A stretch of DNA of 64,000 bases from Kingdonia uniflora (taxonomy: Eukaryota; Streptophyta; Magnoliopsida; Ranunculales; Circaeasteraceae): the NCBI GenBank assembly GCA_014058105.1, contig JACGCM010002659.1, forward strand, positions 2,046,001 through 2,110,000, in the 5' to 3' direction. This document shows, one piece after another, positions 31,767 through 42,872 of the stretch. Below the pieces are notes generated by a model. The model saw only the letters and a list, made by a program, of their open reading frames with translations, was not told the origin of the DNA and made no database searches. Made by a program: the position numbers and the translations under genes. Position 1 is the stretch's first letter. Every line of letters starts with the position of its first letter.

Positions 31767-32096
31767 ATGGTGACTACACGTCGCCATGCGTATGAGGAGA
31801 GAGTTTAGAACAAGATGATGATTCTGCAAACCCGCTATTTTGGGAGCCAAAGTCTCTCTCTGCCAACCCCAATCCCCGTTCCTCCAACTTTTCATGGGAT
31901 GACGTGGGAAAAGGTAAAGGAGGAAGAGGATGACTTTCATCAAATGTGGCACTTCCACTACGTGGTCCTGTTCGTTGCACACCGTCGGTCCTGTTTGCGG
32001 GTGCTTACAGAGGATGCAGTAGCGGGAGAAGATGAGAAGGCTGGGGTGTCGTTTGTGAAATATTGCCAATATCTTACAAAGGATTGGGTGTTGTAA
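31767..32096 (+). pseudogene. Antisense ORF-a of Tat-4 (109 codons, one stop)
   Basis: Unrecognised family, opposite in strand to gag-pol. Starts MVTTRRHAYEERV, has one TAG at codon 14, then QTRYFGSQSLSLPTPIP, VPPTFHGMTWEKV, an acidic EEEDD, a hydrophobic/aromatic stretch (MWHFHYVVLFVAH), LRVLTEDAV and the end TKDWVL. Tat-3 shows the same string of features (YFGGQSL, PVLVPPTYQGM, EEDF, RFHCVVV, RILVEDKV, LDWIL). No signal peptide or catalytic motif is apparent. It is the best-preserved ORF-a copy. Function unknown; it could be a small DNA-binding or accessory protein, but that is speculation. Confidence 0.65.
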
Positions 32097-33030
32097 TGGT
32101 GGAGGTGGTCCTTCATCATCAGTGGTTGCAGAGATGGTGGGGATTACAGAGGGGTGGTGGGATTAACTTTGTCCTCTACCTCACTCCATTTCTACTTCTT
32201 AGGCTTTGAGTTATTTTGCTGGGCCCGCCATTGTTTCTGCTCAAGTGTTGCACTGTCATGTATAAGGTGGGTTATTCTTTGTAAAAGAAATATTTGTCTG
32301 TAGAACTTGTAATCTCGATTTTTGAACTGACTGAAGTATTTGTCCTTGTAAATTGTTTGTCTTGAATAATAAATTCTAAATTTATTATCTTGTCTTGTAA
32401 GTATTTAAAACTGCTTGAATGAACTACTGTAGGATTTTGTGGAACAATTATCAAACTAGTCATAGGTTGAAAAAATTGATATCGAATTGTTGCTGAGTTG
32501 GATGGAGTATATGTGAACTGTGTAGATCGTGTTCTATATTTGTTGCCTTGTTGAGATATATTGTTGTCGACCATAATATCTTTCGTGCGCGATATAAGCT
32601 TTTGTTGTGAAAGTACCATCATAGACAACTTGAATAATTGATGATCCTGGTGTGGAACTTGGTCGCAGCTTCTGATGTGGTGTATTTTTTGAACTTCTGT
32701 TAGATGTAAAGCTATGTGAGGTAAAAGTTTAAGAAATTGTGCTGAATAAGCTTGCTAGAGAGGATGAAAGAGCTGCTGGTGGGGAAATCAGTCCATGTGG
32801 TGAAGAGAACCATCCGTCTGCAATTATATGCAAGGTCGGATGCGTGACCATATTAAAATGATTTGTTTGTATTGATGTCGCTTTGTCATCACTTTTTGTA
32901 TCTGTGAGAAAGATTGAATGAAATATAATTATAGCAGGATTTATTACTGATTTTTTGCTTCTGTCAGATCATAAGTAAGGTAAGTGGCAGCTGGAAAAAG
33001 CTGTACTAGGGCTTTGAATTGGAAATCATG
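32097..33030 (+). other. Interval between antisense units of Tat-4
   Basis: No convincing gene on either strand. It begins G-rich, then is AT-rich with a low-complexity TTGTAA pattern (about 32270-32620). It ends at the second TATA box. An exon of the antisense transcript could be hidden here but no splice-bounded ORF is evident. Confidence 0.4.
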
Positions 33031-33040
33031 CTATAAATAG
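33031..33040 (+). promoter_or_regulatory. TATA box of antisense main gene, Tat-4
   Basis: CTATAAATAG lies 104 bp before the basic first exon at 33144. Tat-3 has TTATAAAAG at 48661-48669 (minus), about 100 bp before its first exon at 48564. Confidence 0.55.
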
Positions 33041-33143
33041 CATAGCAGGATCGTGGAGTTGCAGAAGGTTGTTGTTGTACGAAAGTAATCGTGCTACACG
33101 ATTTGTACAAATCTTCTTGGGCAGCTAGTCCTTGTATTTAATA

Positions 33144-33484
33144 ATGGCATAGGAAAGAGACAAACGTGATAACAGAATACGTTACTCTAGAAATCATGAT
33201 GAGGGCAAACGAAAAGACGTGCCTACTAGGAGAGAAGATGCTGACGTGTATCCCAAAGAGCCACCGTTTCAAAAATTGAGTGATAATATAAAATATCGTC
33301 TTTCTCTCTCCCATAGACTACATTCATTTACAGAGAGAGGAAGGAGCATTTGTAGAGAGAGAAAGTCTTCAAACTTTGAACGAAGTCCTCTATTGTTGAA
33401 TGATCTTGCTAAGAAGAACAAAGTTTTACCGTCTGAGGTGCAAGTGGTGATCGGAGTCGACGGCTATTGCTCTACTAGTACAGG
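33144..33484 (+). pseudogene. Antisense main gene of Tat-4, basic exon 1 (ORF-b)
   Basis: ATG at 33144, one TAG at codon 3, then ERDKRDNRIRYSRNHDEGKRKD, a strongly basic/charged stretch, DVYPKEPPFQKLSDN, YRLSLSHRLHSF and RERKSSNFERS. The exon closes at a good donor, ACAG|GTCAGT (33484/33485). The Tat-3 counterpart (48564-48244) has the same opening pattern, ERDLEKRDENRIKYKAKSNDGK. This could be a nuclear-localisation or nucleic-acid-binding segment by composition; no family recognised. Confidence 0.5.
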
Positions 33485-33643
33485 TCAGTACCTCTGCTTC
33501 CATCTTTTTTGTTGCGGTAGATAGTGTGCCTGCTGAATGCCATATTAGATTGTAGTTGCTTGCTTGGTAGATTGTTGACTTGTTGGGTATGGCTGAGGGA
33601 TAAAACCATTTTGATCACAAAGCACTGAATAGCCTTTTCTTGT

Positions 33644-34477
33644 ATGTGTTATATGCGTGTCATAAATTTGAAACCCAGTAGTAAAGTTGTGGTATCCTCC
33701 AGCAGTAAGAAATCATCGTCGTCTGGCAGGACTATGGACGATTCGAAGGTGAGGGGTACTTTAGTTATTGATATTCCAGCTGCAGTTCATTCTGGGGTAA
33801 ATGAAGAATTACTAGTGGAGATTGAAGTTGGGGAATACGTTAAGAATCCTGCTGAGGTAGATGTAGGGAAGCAATTCGCCAAGTATAAGAAAGAAGTAGA
33901 TGGAAAATGGGGGGGTTATCTGATGAATGAAGGGTTATGGTTTAGGACTCTTGTGATATCAGATGGTAAGATAGAGCACTATCAAGTACCTTCTTTAAAT
34001 CAATGGAAGATAGATATGGGTATAGGAGATGATGTAGAAATTTCCTATTATAATGGTACTAGTTCGGAGGTCGTAGAGGAAGGGTTTCTTTGCTTCCTGA
34101 ACCAGGTCGTATACGGGTTGAGCATTCCCCTAACTTTTTCCAGAAGGGGTTAATGAATGCTCTAAAGAGTTGTTCTACCCAATTAAATGGCAATGTATTC
34201 GAGATGATGAGGGTCTGTGAAGCCCTTAACAAAAAATGGTAAGACGATGATATTGCAAGGCAATTCATTACGGACGATGTCTTGAAGTATTATAAGTTGA
34301 AATATGTTGAAGGTTGAAAGAGTGGATACTTGTATAGTGATTCGTCTAGGCTGAAATTTTTTAACTTTGAATCTGCTAGGAGACCCTGGTGAGACCATCT
34401 TGTAATGGTGAGGGGTAATTGTATGCAAGTGCCTGGGGAGCCGGCGCTCGAGCTGTTATATAAGAATTTTAACAAGA
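33644..34477 (+). pseudogene. Antisense main gene of Tat-4: PF04195-like exon
   Basis: After a Ser-rich start (SSSSKKSSSSGR), acceptor possibly AAACCCAG at 33678, the exon encodes VDVGKQFAKYKKEVDGKWGG, LMNEGLWFRTLV, then VEEGFLCFLNQVVYGLSIPL. A frameshift near 34135-34150 follows, then STQLNGNVFEMMRVCEALN, FITDDVLKYYKLKY and FFNFESARRPW. This resembles PF04195 ('putative gypsy type transposon'). It ends at donor CAAGA|GTAAGT (34477/34478) before a 79-bp intron (to 34556). Two further stops. Homologues: 47868-47109 and 19605-20352. Confidence 0.7.
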
Positions 34478-34556
34478 GTAAGTGTCTTCATTCTGTCTGC
34501 ATTTCATCGTTTAACTTGTTACAAACTGCAAACGAAATTTGTTGTTGATTTGGCAG

Positions 34557-37500
34557 AACCTAATCCAAAAGGTGTTGCTGATATATCAAGCTTGTTTGAC
34601 ATCGTATCTCGGGATGGAACTGATCTGAACCAAGTACTTGGAGAGTTAGGTATCCGTAGAGAGAAGCAACTGAACTCTATAGTTCCAAAAGTTTAATAAG
34701 CTCATCAAAATCGAGTTATGGCAACTTTGGGGTCTGCTTTTGATGGGATGGCAGAGATTCTTGTCTGTAATGCGGGTACTTCGACCTTGAAAAGTCGGCG
34801 ACCTAAAGGAAAAAAGGGCATTGCCAGCTTCAGAGTAAATGGCTTTTGTGCAGGCACCACAGGTGGAGGTCGAGGTGGTAGATGCCGCTGTAGATATGGT
34901 GCCTCCTGTGAAGTAGCAGAGACAAGAGGGTAAAACAAAGAAAATGTCCTCAAAAAACCTCGATCTCAGTGTGGTGGGGTAAATATCGCAGACATCGCGC
35001 GATCTGGCTAAACATGATCCACCACGTCTGAATGCTGAGATCAAGTCTAGCATTACACAGGTATGTATATTGTTTTTGTATGATTATTTGTGTTTGAGAA
35101 GTGATCTGACTGATAACTCTGCTATGTTGTTCTTGTGGTACAGTTGTCTGCTACATGGGACTCAACCTTCGAAGTGTTGAGGGCTGGTGTTGAGGACCGT
35201 ACTGGCCTGGTTCAGTAATATGATGCAGAGAAAGCTGTACTGAGGGAGCATTTCGATAAAGAGCAAATTGCACTGTATGAGGAATTGAAGGACCAGATGG
35301 AAAAAGAGAAAGCTATGCTGAAGGAGCAGTTCGGGGCAAAGACTGTTGGGTTGAAGGAGCAGTTAAAGGCAGAAATTGTTATCTTGAAGAAGAAGATCGA
35401 AGATGCTGCAAAGAAGACTATCGATACTATGCTGGTTGGTCAAAATAATCTAGTTAAATCCTTCTACACCTGGGGTTGACTCAAGGTGATGTCAATCTTG
35501 AAATCGCTGGGAAGTATAGTAAGATAGTTTTCCAGAACGAAGAAGCCTCTCCAGCAGTTGATCGACCTTCTGAGCAGATACTGACTTCTTTAGTGGCTGA
35601 TGACACAACCAAGGAGGTAGCAGGAGTTAATCCAAGATTATGTAGCTGTAACATAGTTTTTAAAGTGTCTGGTCGAACTTGCCCCTTGTAGTGGTGATAG
35701 ATCTTTTTTGCTGAGAATTGAATTTTTTCTTGTTGCTGTTGATATATGTTGTTTGATGGTGAATGTATAATTTGTATGTATGAGGTAGCTCGTTTGAGGG
35801 GGAAAGTGACCGAGATGGAGAAGTCCTTAAGTCAAGTAAGGGATTTCATCAATCGTGTTCAACATGTACATAATAAACTTGAATATGAGAGACGTCTACA
35901 TAAGTCTAATTTTGATAACACCTTTAAGGAGTTATTCTAGCTTCAATGTAGATATGGGAAGATAAAAATTGAGAGGGATGAGGTTTTACGGAAAGTGGGC
36001 GATAGGTTTGTCTTATTCTGAAAATCCCTTAAGGATAAGCAGTTCGTAAATGAGAGTGATAGGTTAGAGTGTCAAAGGTCGTTATTGTCTTTGACACTTT
36101 ACTTTGAGGCCGAAGTAGATAGTGAGCGGGGCTTGAAGGAGGCCTATTTAGAACTGTTAACTGAGAGAGGTGTAGTGCTCGATCCAGCTCGAGTGAAATT
36201 CTTAGCGCAAGAGGCGCGTAATCGTCATAGTATAAAGGCAAAAAGATGCATAGCTCAGGCTGGTGTATCAATCGTATAGGGTGGTGTAGGTGTAATGCCT
36301 GATGAGCTTAACTTTTATAGGGGCGAAGAATGATGAGGATCCTTTTCTTCAATATAAATAAGGAAGATAGAAGAGTCTAGATACAATTAGAAAATGATCT
36401 GATGCATGCCTGTGACATACTAGAGCGATGTAAAAAACATAATGTGTATTTGGAGAGGGAAAATGTAGAGTATAATAAGTTATTGCAGAGTTCGGAGAAG
36501 AGGGTGAAGTTGTTAGAAGTGCGTTTACTAGATACGCAGAAATGCCTACAAGTTTCCCAATCGCGTTTGAAGAAGTACCTTAATCTAAAGCGGGGGAAAT
36601 GTGTTGTTAAAACAGACTATGAGCGTCAGATAGCTGATGTGATCAAATTTTATGGGGGCAAGCTTGAGAGAGTAGAAAATGAATTTATACGTTATATCTC
36701 AAGCTGTGGTAAAGATGTTGAAGTAGAGAATGATAAAGTTGAAAATATGTTGTTTGTAAAAGGCAATGAGGGTGGAGGAGCTTCGACATCAAGACCGCGA
36801 GCTGAAGGGTTTGAGGAAGAGGAGGTGGAAGATCTGTTACCTCGCACACGGCGTAAGACTCGGCATCAAGAGGTCATAATCTTCGATGAACCTTTACAAG
36901 TAGATGTGAATAGTAGTAGGGTTCCATCATAAGCCAACTAAATTGTGGCATATAATTGTGCTCTACACAATGTAGTTGATTTGTGTATCATAGTTTGATG
37001 TTGTAATAAATGTTGTTGAATGATATATCTTCTTTGCATGAATATTTGTTTATAGATGTATGCCCTTTGTAATTTGATCTTCTAGGCTGATATCGATGAG
37101 CAAGACAAACTCTCCGCTTCAAATAAAGAACTGATCGCAGAATTGCAGCAGTGTTTGTTGGCAGTTGAAAATATGACCTTGTTGAACTCGAAGCTGGAGG
37201 CTGATATATTAGAGCTGCAGAGTCGACTGAATGCTGCGACTATAGAGTTGTCAAGTAAGGATGCAGAGATTTTGACTGCCCATAATGAGGCCGAGTTGTG
37301 GAAAGATTATTTAAGGAAGAATAAATTGGAAACCATGACTGCGAACCAACAAGTCTTAGATCTGCCGAGTACGATTGAAGAATAGAAAAGCGATCTGTTG
37401 TATTATCAATCGGTAGTGATAGATAATGCTAATCTGTTAAAGAAGCAGGATGCTGAACTTCGATATATGCGAGAACGTCTAAAAAAGATGAGCTGGGATT

Positions 37501-38229
37501 TGCGTGAATGTCGAGACTCTTGTCAGAGAATAAGTCACCGTGCCAATACTCACGGGGGAAGCATGTTCCAAGAGAAATCAAGAGCTGAATGAAACCATCA
37601 ATAAGTGTAACTCACGGATTGTCGATCTTAACCGGGCAAAACAAGCCTTGATACTAGAGTGTATGCAAGGTAATGAAGTTTACGGGGAGCTCCATGTGAA
37701 GTATAAGAAGTTTCAACAGTTGGTGGAGGCAGCGGATAATGATAGCGAGTGTAAGGAGTTGCGTGAGAAGTTGCAACACATAAAGCAGGAGATGAGTCAT
37801 AGTGTGTAGGTAACGAAGCAATATAGGGGTTCGTTGTTGAAGGAGAAAGAGTCTCGGGTGGATCGATGCAAGGGTCTTGACGACGAGCTAAACAAAGTAA
37901 AGACTGAGCTGTGTGAAGTTATGTTGCTGACCGCAGATAATGCTTCATTGCATACTATTGCTATGTTGCATGCAGATGTAAAGACATTGCCGCAAGAGCA
38001 TGATTCGATCTTGGCTGCTTTGACTGAACACAGTATGGAGTATGACATACAGCAAGCACGGCTATCTTATATAGATAATCTGATGCCGAGAGTTATGAAG
38101 TTGTTGAATGCGTCTCCTACTGTAGTTGATACTGCTATACCTTGCCCTGCCTCACTTTCGTCTGGGCCAGGGGAAAGTTTGAATGTTGTATGCCCGAAGC
38201 GAGAAGAATGGTTAACTGCAATTAGATAG
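34557..38229 (+). pseudogene. Antisense main gene of Tat-4: coiled-coil exons
   Basis: A series of exons with heptad-like Leu/Glu/Lys-rich text, broken by stops: 34557 onward (VADISSLFDIVSRDG); intron 35061-35143 (ACAG|GTATGT...GTACAG); 35144-35480 (EELKDQMEKEKAMLKEQ); 35746-36280; 36402-36932 (KRVKLLEVRLLDTQK, acidic end with RTRRKTRHQ); 37084-37590 (LNSKLEADILELQSRL); 37540-38229 (LRERLKKM-like, LREKLQHIKQEM, LDDELNKVKTEL). Long coiled coils suggest a self-associating protein. The exon map between 35480 and 37084 is uncertain. It ends at 38227-38229 (TAG), about 80 bp before the repeats. Confidence 0.6.
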
Positions 38230-38309
38230 AGTGTAAATATGTCTTTGCTGCAGAAAATATGTCAAAGGTTGAGTAAATAAATGTTTTTGTTTTTGTTTTC
38301 TCTATAAAT

Positions 38310-38700
38310 TGTCGAATTGGGTGAACCAATAAATGACCATGTAGAGATGTATGACTGAAGCGATGTTGCATTCTCTTTTGTATAGGTCAAATTGAGCATA
38401 TCAATAAGTGACTGTAATGAGATGTATTAAATATGGCATAACTGTATAGTGCATCTCTACCAGATCGAATTGATTGACTCAATAAGCAACCCTCGGAGAG
38501 CGTGTATATTTGAATAGCTATGTAGTAGGTCTCAGTTACTGGTCGAAATGAGCGTATCAATAAGCGACTGTAATGAGATGTATTGAATATGGCATAGTTG
38601 TATAGTGCATCTCTGCCAGATCGAATTGATTGACTCAATAAGCGACCCTCGGAGAGCGTGTATATTTGAATAGCTATGTAGTAGTAATTCTCTGGTATAT
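38310..38700. repeat. 156-bp tandem repeats of Tat-4
   Basis: Two clear units: TCAATAAG recurs at 38401 and 38557 (156 bp) and long identical blocks lie between. A more diverged partial unit precedes them (about 38310-38390). Same slot as the arrays of Tat-2 and Tat-3, different monomer. Confidence 0.85.
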
Positions 38701-38784
38701 AGGTAGAAATGCTTGAACTGAGTAGACTTGCAAGATGGTAAAAGGTACTTTATTGAATAATATCGAATATTACAGCATGTTTAT

Positions 38785-40080
38785 CTTTGATACAGCTTCA
38801 ATCGACGGGTATTCCACAGATTAGGAATAGGTCCACCTTCATATGTACTGAGATCGCAGGTTCCTAAACAACTTGTGCCAGTTACGATAAACGGACCTTC
38901 CCAATTGTCTGCTAGCTTTCCAGCATTAGGTGCTTTGCGGTGTTGTGGGATTTCTCTAAGAATAAGGTCTTTGATTTTGAATTCTCGGCGTCGAATACGC
39001 TTGTTATAGGATCAGGACAATGCAAGCTGATATATTCCAAGATTAACAAGGGCTCTGTCACCTATTTCTTCTATCAAATTCAGATTGCATGTGATCTGAA
39101 ATTCATTTTCTTCATTTGTCATCTCGTGATCGCCTATTGGATGATGTTATTGAGTGGGAATGATGGCTTCAGTCCCATAGGCCAGTAAAAGTAGAGTACA
39201 ACCTGTTGCTATTCTGGGAGTTGTTCAGTAGGCCCAAAGTACATGTGGTAACTCGTTCACCCAGTTCCCCTTTTTGTCGTCTAAACACTTCTTGATTCCA
39301 TCCACAATAGTTTGATTAGTAATCTCAGCTTGTCCGTTTCCCTGTGGATAATAAGGATTGGATAGGGAATGAATGATGTTATGTTTATTGAGGAATGCAA
39401 CGATTTTGGAGCCAACGAACTATGGTCCGTTATAAATTCTGATGAGGTGTGGTCTGCCGAATCGGATAATAATGTTCTCCCAGATAAATCTGATAACTTC
39501 GTCTTCTCGGGTACGACACAGCGAGACTGCTTCTACCCATTTAGTGAACTAATCTGTAGCGACCAACAAATGTTTTCGTTTTCCTGGTGCTGTAGGAAAA
39601 TCTCCTACGAGATCGAGAGCCCATCGTCTGAATGGTCAAGTGACTTGGTTCGAGTGTAGTTCGAGTGCTGGAACTCATATTTTAGGTCCATGCCACTGAT
39701 AAGCGTCACACTTACAAACATATTTGATTGCCTGTACTTTTATCTTAGGCCAAAACATTCCTTGAGTTAAAGCTCTGTTTGTAAGAGATCGTCCTGCTGT
39801 ATGGGATCCGCAAGCGCCTTCGTGTAGGTCGTACAAGAATTGCTGTACTTCTTTGTCAGATAGACAAAAGAGGTATGGACCAGTGACCGAAATTTTGTAT
39901 AGGAGATTCCTGAACAGTGTATCTTCGAGCATTGTCAATTAATCTCCGCCGCTCTGTAGGATCCTCAGGAAGTGGACCGTCAAATTTATTTTGAGGTCCG
40001 ATATATGTAATGAAAGGTTGTCTCCAATCATCTTTGACCTGCTCGCTGCCCCCAGTATTAATGGTGTTGGACACGATGGT
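38785..40080 (-). pseudogene. pol: Tat-4 integrase
   Basis: The minus strand shows HEGACGSHTAG ... CKCDAYQ (HHCC with the last Cys changed), RWALDLVGDFP, LLVATD (first Asp), then HLIRIYNGP followed by TAG, where DNGPQF is expected (second catalytic Asp is Tyr, Gln is a stop). Next come YPQGNGQAEITNQ (Glu kept), DNWEGPFIVTG and NTRRLKLYQR, ending at about 38785. Inactive by sequence. Confidence 0.85.
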
Positions 40081-40112
40081 GTTAATGCTAGGGTTAGAAA
40101 TGATGTTGATTT

Positions 40113-40502
40113 TTAAGTAACGAGCTTCTGATCAGAGGACAACAGCAAGATAAGCGAGTGCATCTGCATGTCTATTTTCCCCCTTGGGAAATGCTCTAAA
40201 GAAATTGTCTGAAATTTGCTCATACGTTCGACCACTATAGTAGCATAGTCGACCATTCTCCCATTGGTTTGATATACGCATGTATAATGGTTGACGATTA
40301 GTAACAAATCTGTGTAGACAGAGAGCTCTGCTACACCCAGTGTGAGTGTCATGTCCAAGCCATGAATTAATGCCTTATATTCTGCCTCATTATTGGATGC
40401 TTCAAAATTGAGGTGAATGGATTTTTCAAGCCGATCATTGGAAGGAGTAATAAGGACAATCCCAATTCCTGATCCAGTTGGTACGACAGAGCCGTCGGTC
40501 AA
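40113..40502 (-). pseudogene. pol: Tat-4 second RNase H (aRH)
   Basis: A 129-codon open frame: MTDGSVVPTGSGIGIVLITP, LNFEASNNEAEYKALIHGLDMAL-like text, VYTDLLLIVNHY and RMSKFQTISLEHFPRG. The TDGS, EAEYKAL and YTDL acidic residues match a complete aRH active site. One of the least damaged domains of Tat-4, although its neighbours are broken. Confidence 0.85.
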
Positions 40503-40508
40503 AAGTTG

Positions 40509-41321
40509 CTAACCTTTCCTTATTACCCACTCTGATTTATCTTCTGACTGGTCCGTGAGCGATTTATCTTTTTGACCAATAAAATCCACTTCCCAATCAG
40601 GATCCTCTACTGGAAAGTCTGCAAGAAAATCTGCTACGGCCTGACCTTTTACGGAATGACATGGTTCGAAATGTATATCGTGTTCCCCGAGGGTTACTGA
40701 CCATTGTTGGATACGTCGAGATTTTTTGCGCTTGGATAAGATTTCGCAGAGTGGATAGTTCGTCAAAACACGAATATTATGAGCTTGGAAGTACTATTTT
40801 AATTTCTGTGATGTATAGATGAGAGTAAGAAGAAGCTTCTCAATTTTAGTGTATCTCGTTTCAGCAAGAGTCAGAGTTTTGCTGATAAAATATACTGAAT
40901 TCTCAGTCCTTTCTTTAAGTCGGAGAAGAACAGAGCTGAGAGATGTATCCGTGACAGCTAGGTATACTGTGAGTTCTTCTCCATCTGCTGGTGTACTCAT
41001 AACTGGTGGTTTGCCCAAATAACGTTTGAGTCTGAGGAAAGCCACTTTGCATTATTCTGTCCATTCGATCTCAGGATCTATCTTTGATTTTCCTCGCGAT
41101 GTACCTCGTTTAAATATATCGAATAAAGGTCGACATCTGTCTAAAGACTTGGATACAAATCGGTTTAGTACTGCAATCTTCCCGGCTAGCTTCTTAACGT
41201 CCTTCTTTGTCTTTGGTGAAGGCATAGCTAAGAGAGCTTGTATGTTTGACGAATCGGCTTCAATCCCTCTCTTGCTTATTAGATGACCCAAAAATTTCCG
41301 GATTGAACGCCGAACTGGCAC
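40509..41321 (-). pseudogene. pol: Tat-4 RNase H (first) and RT connection
   Basis: 41321-41052 gives GHLISKRGIEADSSNIQAL and LAGKIAVLNRFVSKSLDRC (RT thumb/connection). 41045-40794 gives FLRLKRYLGKPPVMSTP and VYFISKTLTLAETRYTKIEKL. 40766-40509 gives TNYPLCEILSKRKKSRRIQQWSVTLG and VADFLADFPVED. Frames change at about 41050 and 40780 through single-base lesions, otherwise well preserved. Confidence 0.82.
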
Positions 41322-41791
41322 TTATAGGGATTTAAACGCATCTTATAAGATCGCAAAATCTCAAAAGTTGTTCGTAAATCTGTAAGATGGTCATCTCTCT
41401 TGAGACTTTTGCAGAGCATATCGCCAATGTAGACCTCCATTGTTTTACCAAGATGGTCTTTGAACATCTGTGTCATCAATCTTTGATAAGTAGTGCCGGC
41501 GTTTTTCAGGCCAAAAGGTATGACTTTAGGAATAAGTAAAATCTGATTATATCCTGATGCAGCGTCTATCATTGAAAGGAGTTCGTGCCCTGCCGTAGAA
41601 TCGAGTAGATGATTGATGATCGGAAGTGGAAAGCTATCTTTCGAGGTGTGTCGGTTGAGATCCGTGAAATCAACACTGACTTTGATTTTGTCATTCTTCT
41701 TTGGCACTGCGACAATGTTCGAGATCCAGTCCGGGTAAATAGCTTTACGAATAAAACTGACCTCGATCAATTTGTCGATCTCTTTATTCAC
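41279..41791 (-). pseudogene. pol: Tat-4 reverse transcriptase, deleted and altered
   Basis: A 170-codon frame with KEIDKLIEVSFIRKAIYPDW, VPKKNDKIKVSVDFTDLNRH and LSMIDAASGYNQI. The text then jumps to KVIPFGLKNAGTTYQRLM, so roughly 20-25 residues between the NQI and PFGL blocks are missing compared with Tat-3. The catalytic box reads VYIGDM (Gly for the first Asp). Both changes would abolish polymerase activity. Confidence 0.85.
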
Positions 41792-42329
41792 TTCGTCTCG
41801 CAGTTTTGGTGCTAGAGTTCGTTACTTTTGTTTGACCGGTTCTTCTTTATCTTTCAACCTTAGATTGTGGCATGCTATAGCGGGATCGATCCCTGGCATT
41901 CATCCATGCAAAGGCGTCACTATTACCTATGAGGAATTGTATGAGATTTGAGCATTCCTCCGTGTTCAAGAGAGTTCCAATGTGAGTTCTTCTTTGTGTA
42001 CCACTGATCTCGACGTACTATGTTGTTTCGACGTTTGGCAACTGAGGTTCTGCTGGAATTGACTGCTGTAATTGCTATGTAGGAGTTGTTGTAGCTGGCT
42101 TAGCTTTAATGGAAATAGTGTTATCACAAGCTCGAGCCAACTTCTGGCTTCCTTTGATTTCGTAGATCTCTCCTTTCCAATCAAATCGTAATGCCTAATG
42201 ATATGTAGAGGGAATAGCTTTCATGTTATGCAACTATGGTCGCCCCATGATGCCCAAGTAACGGGATTTGTCCATGATGACGTAAAAGACTACGTCAAGT
42301 GTGACTGGTTTGGTTGTGATAGGAAGTGT

Positions 42330-42870
42330 GATTTTCCCCACACCCTCTTCCATAGAGCCGTTGAATCCAGAGACATTGATGTCACTTGGTTCGACCTTGT
42401 CTGCTAAGCCCATTTGGTCGATTGTGCTCTAGAAAATTAGTTTGATGCTGCTGCCGGTATCTACCATCGTTGTATGTAGAACTATGATCTTTATTTTAAA
42501 CATGATCGTAAGTGCATCATGGTGTGGAAAGTTGACGTGACGAATGTCACAGTCTTTGAAAGAAATCCCAGCTTGTCGATTGCTGGATTCTGGTAACAAG
42601 CGAGCTTCTTTATCTATCATTGTCAGATCATGGCATTGTCTGACGCGTCTATGCTTTGATCTGTTAGAGTTGTTGATTGTCTGAGTCTCGATAAAGTATA
42701 AGTGTTTTTCTTCATTTGTCTCATCAACTTGGACGATCTTGGCGTCAGTCTTGTAGCTGTCATCCTTATAACTTTTGATGTCAACAATATACTCAAGCAT
42801 TCGACCCTGTGTAAATATACTCTGGAGAAGAAATATCAGTGTGAAACACCGTTCCGTGTCATGATGTTGA
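42330..42870 (-). pseudogene. pol: Tat-4 protease region
   Basis: The minus strand gives LLPESSNRQAGISFKDCDIRH, FPHHDALTIMF and TTMVDTGSSIKLIF (catalytic DTGSS at about 42440-42455), then a TAG. Downstream to 42200: INVSGFNGSMEEGVGKITLPI and FYVIMDKSRYLGIMGRP, the second half of the protease. The linker continues to RT at 41791 with several stops. Confidence 0.8.
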
Positions 42871-42872
42871 AT

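Noticed and set aside
34646..35053. 135-codon minus-strand frame with Cys residues
   Set aside because: Shadow of the Tat-4 antisense coding exons on the plus strand; low-complexity and without homologues in the other elements.
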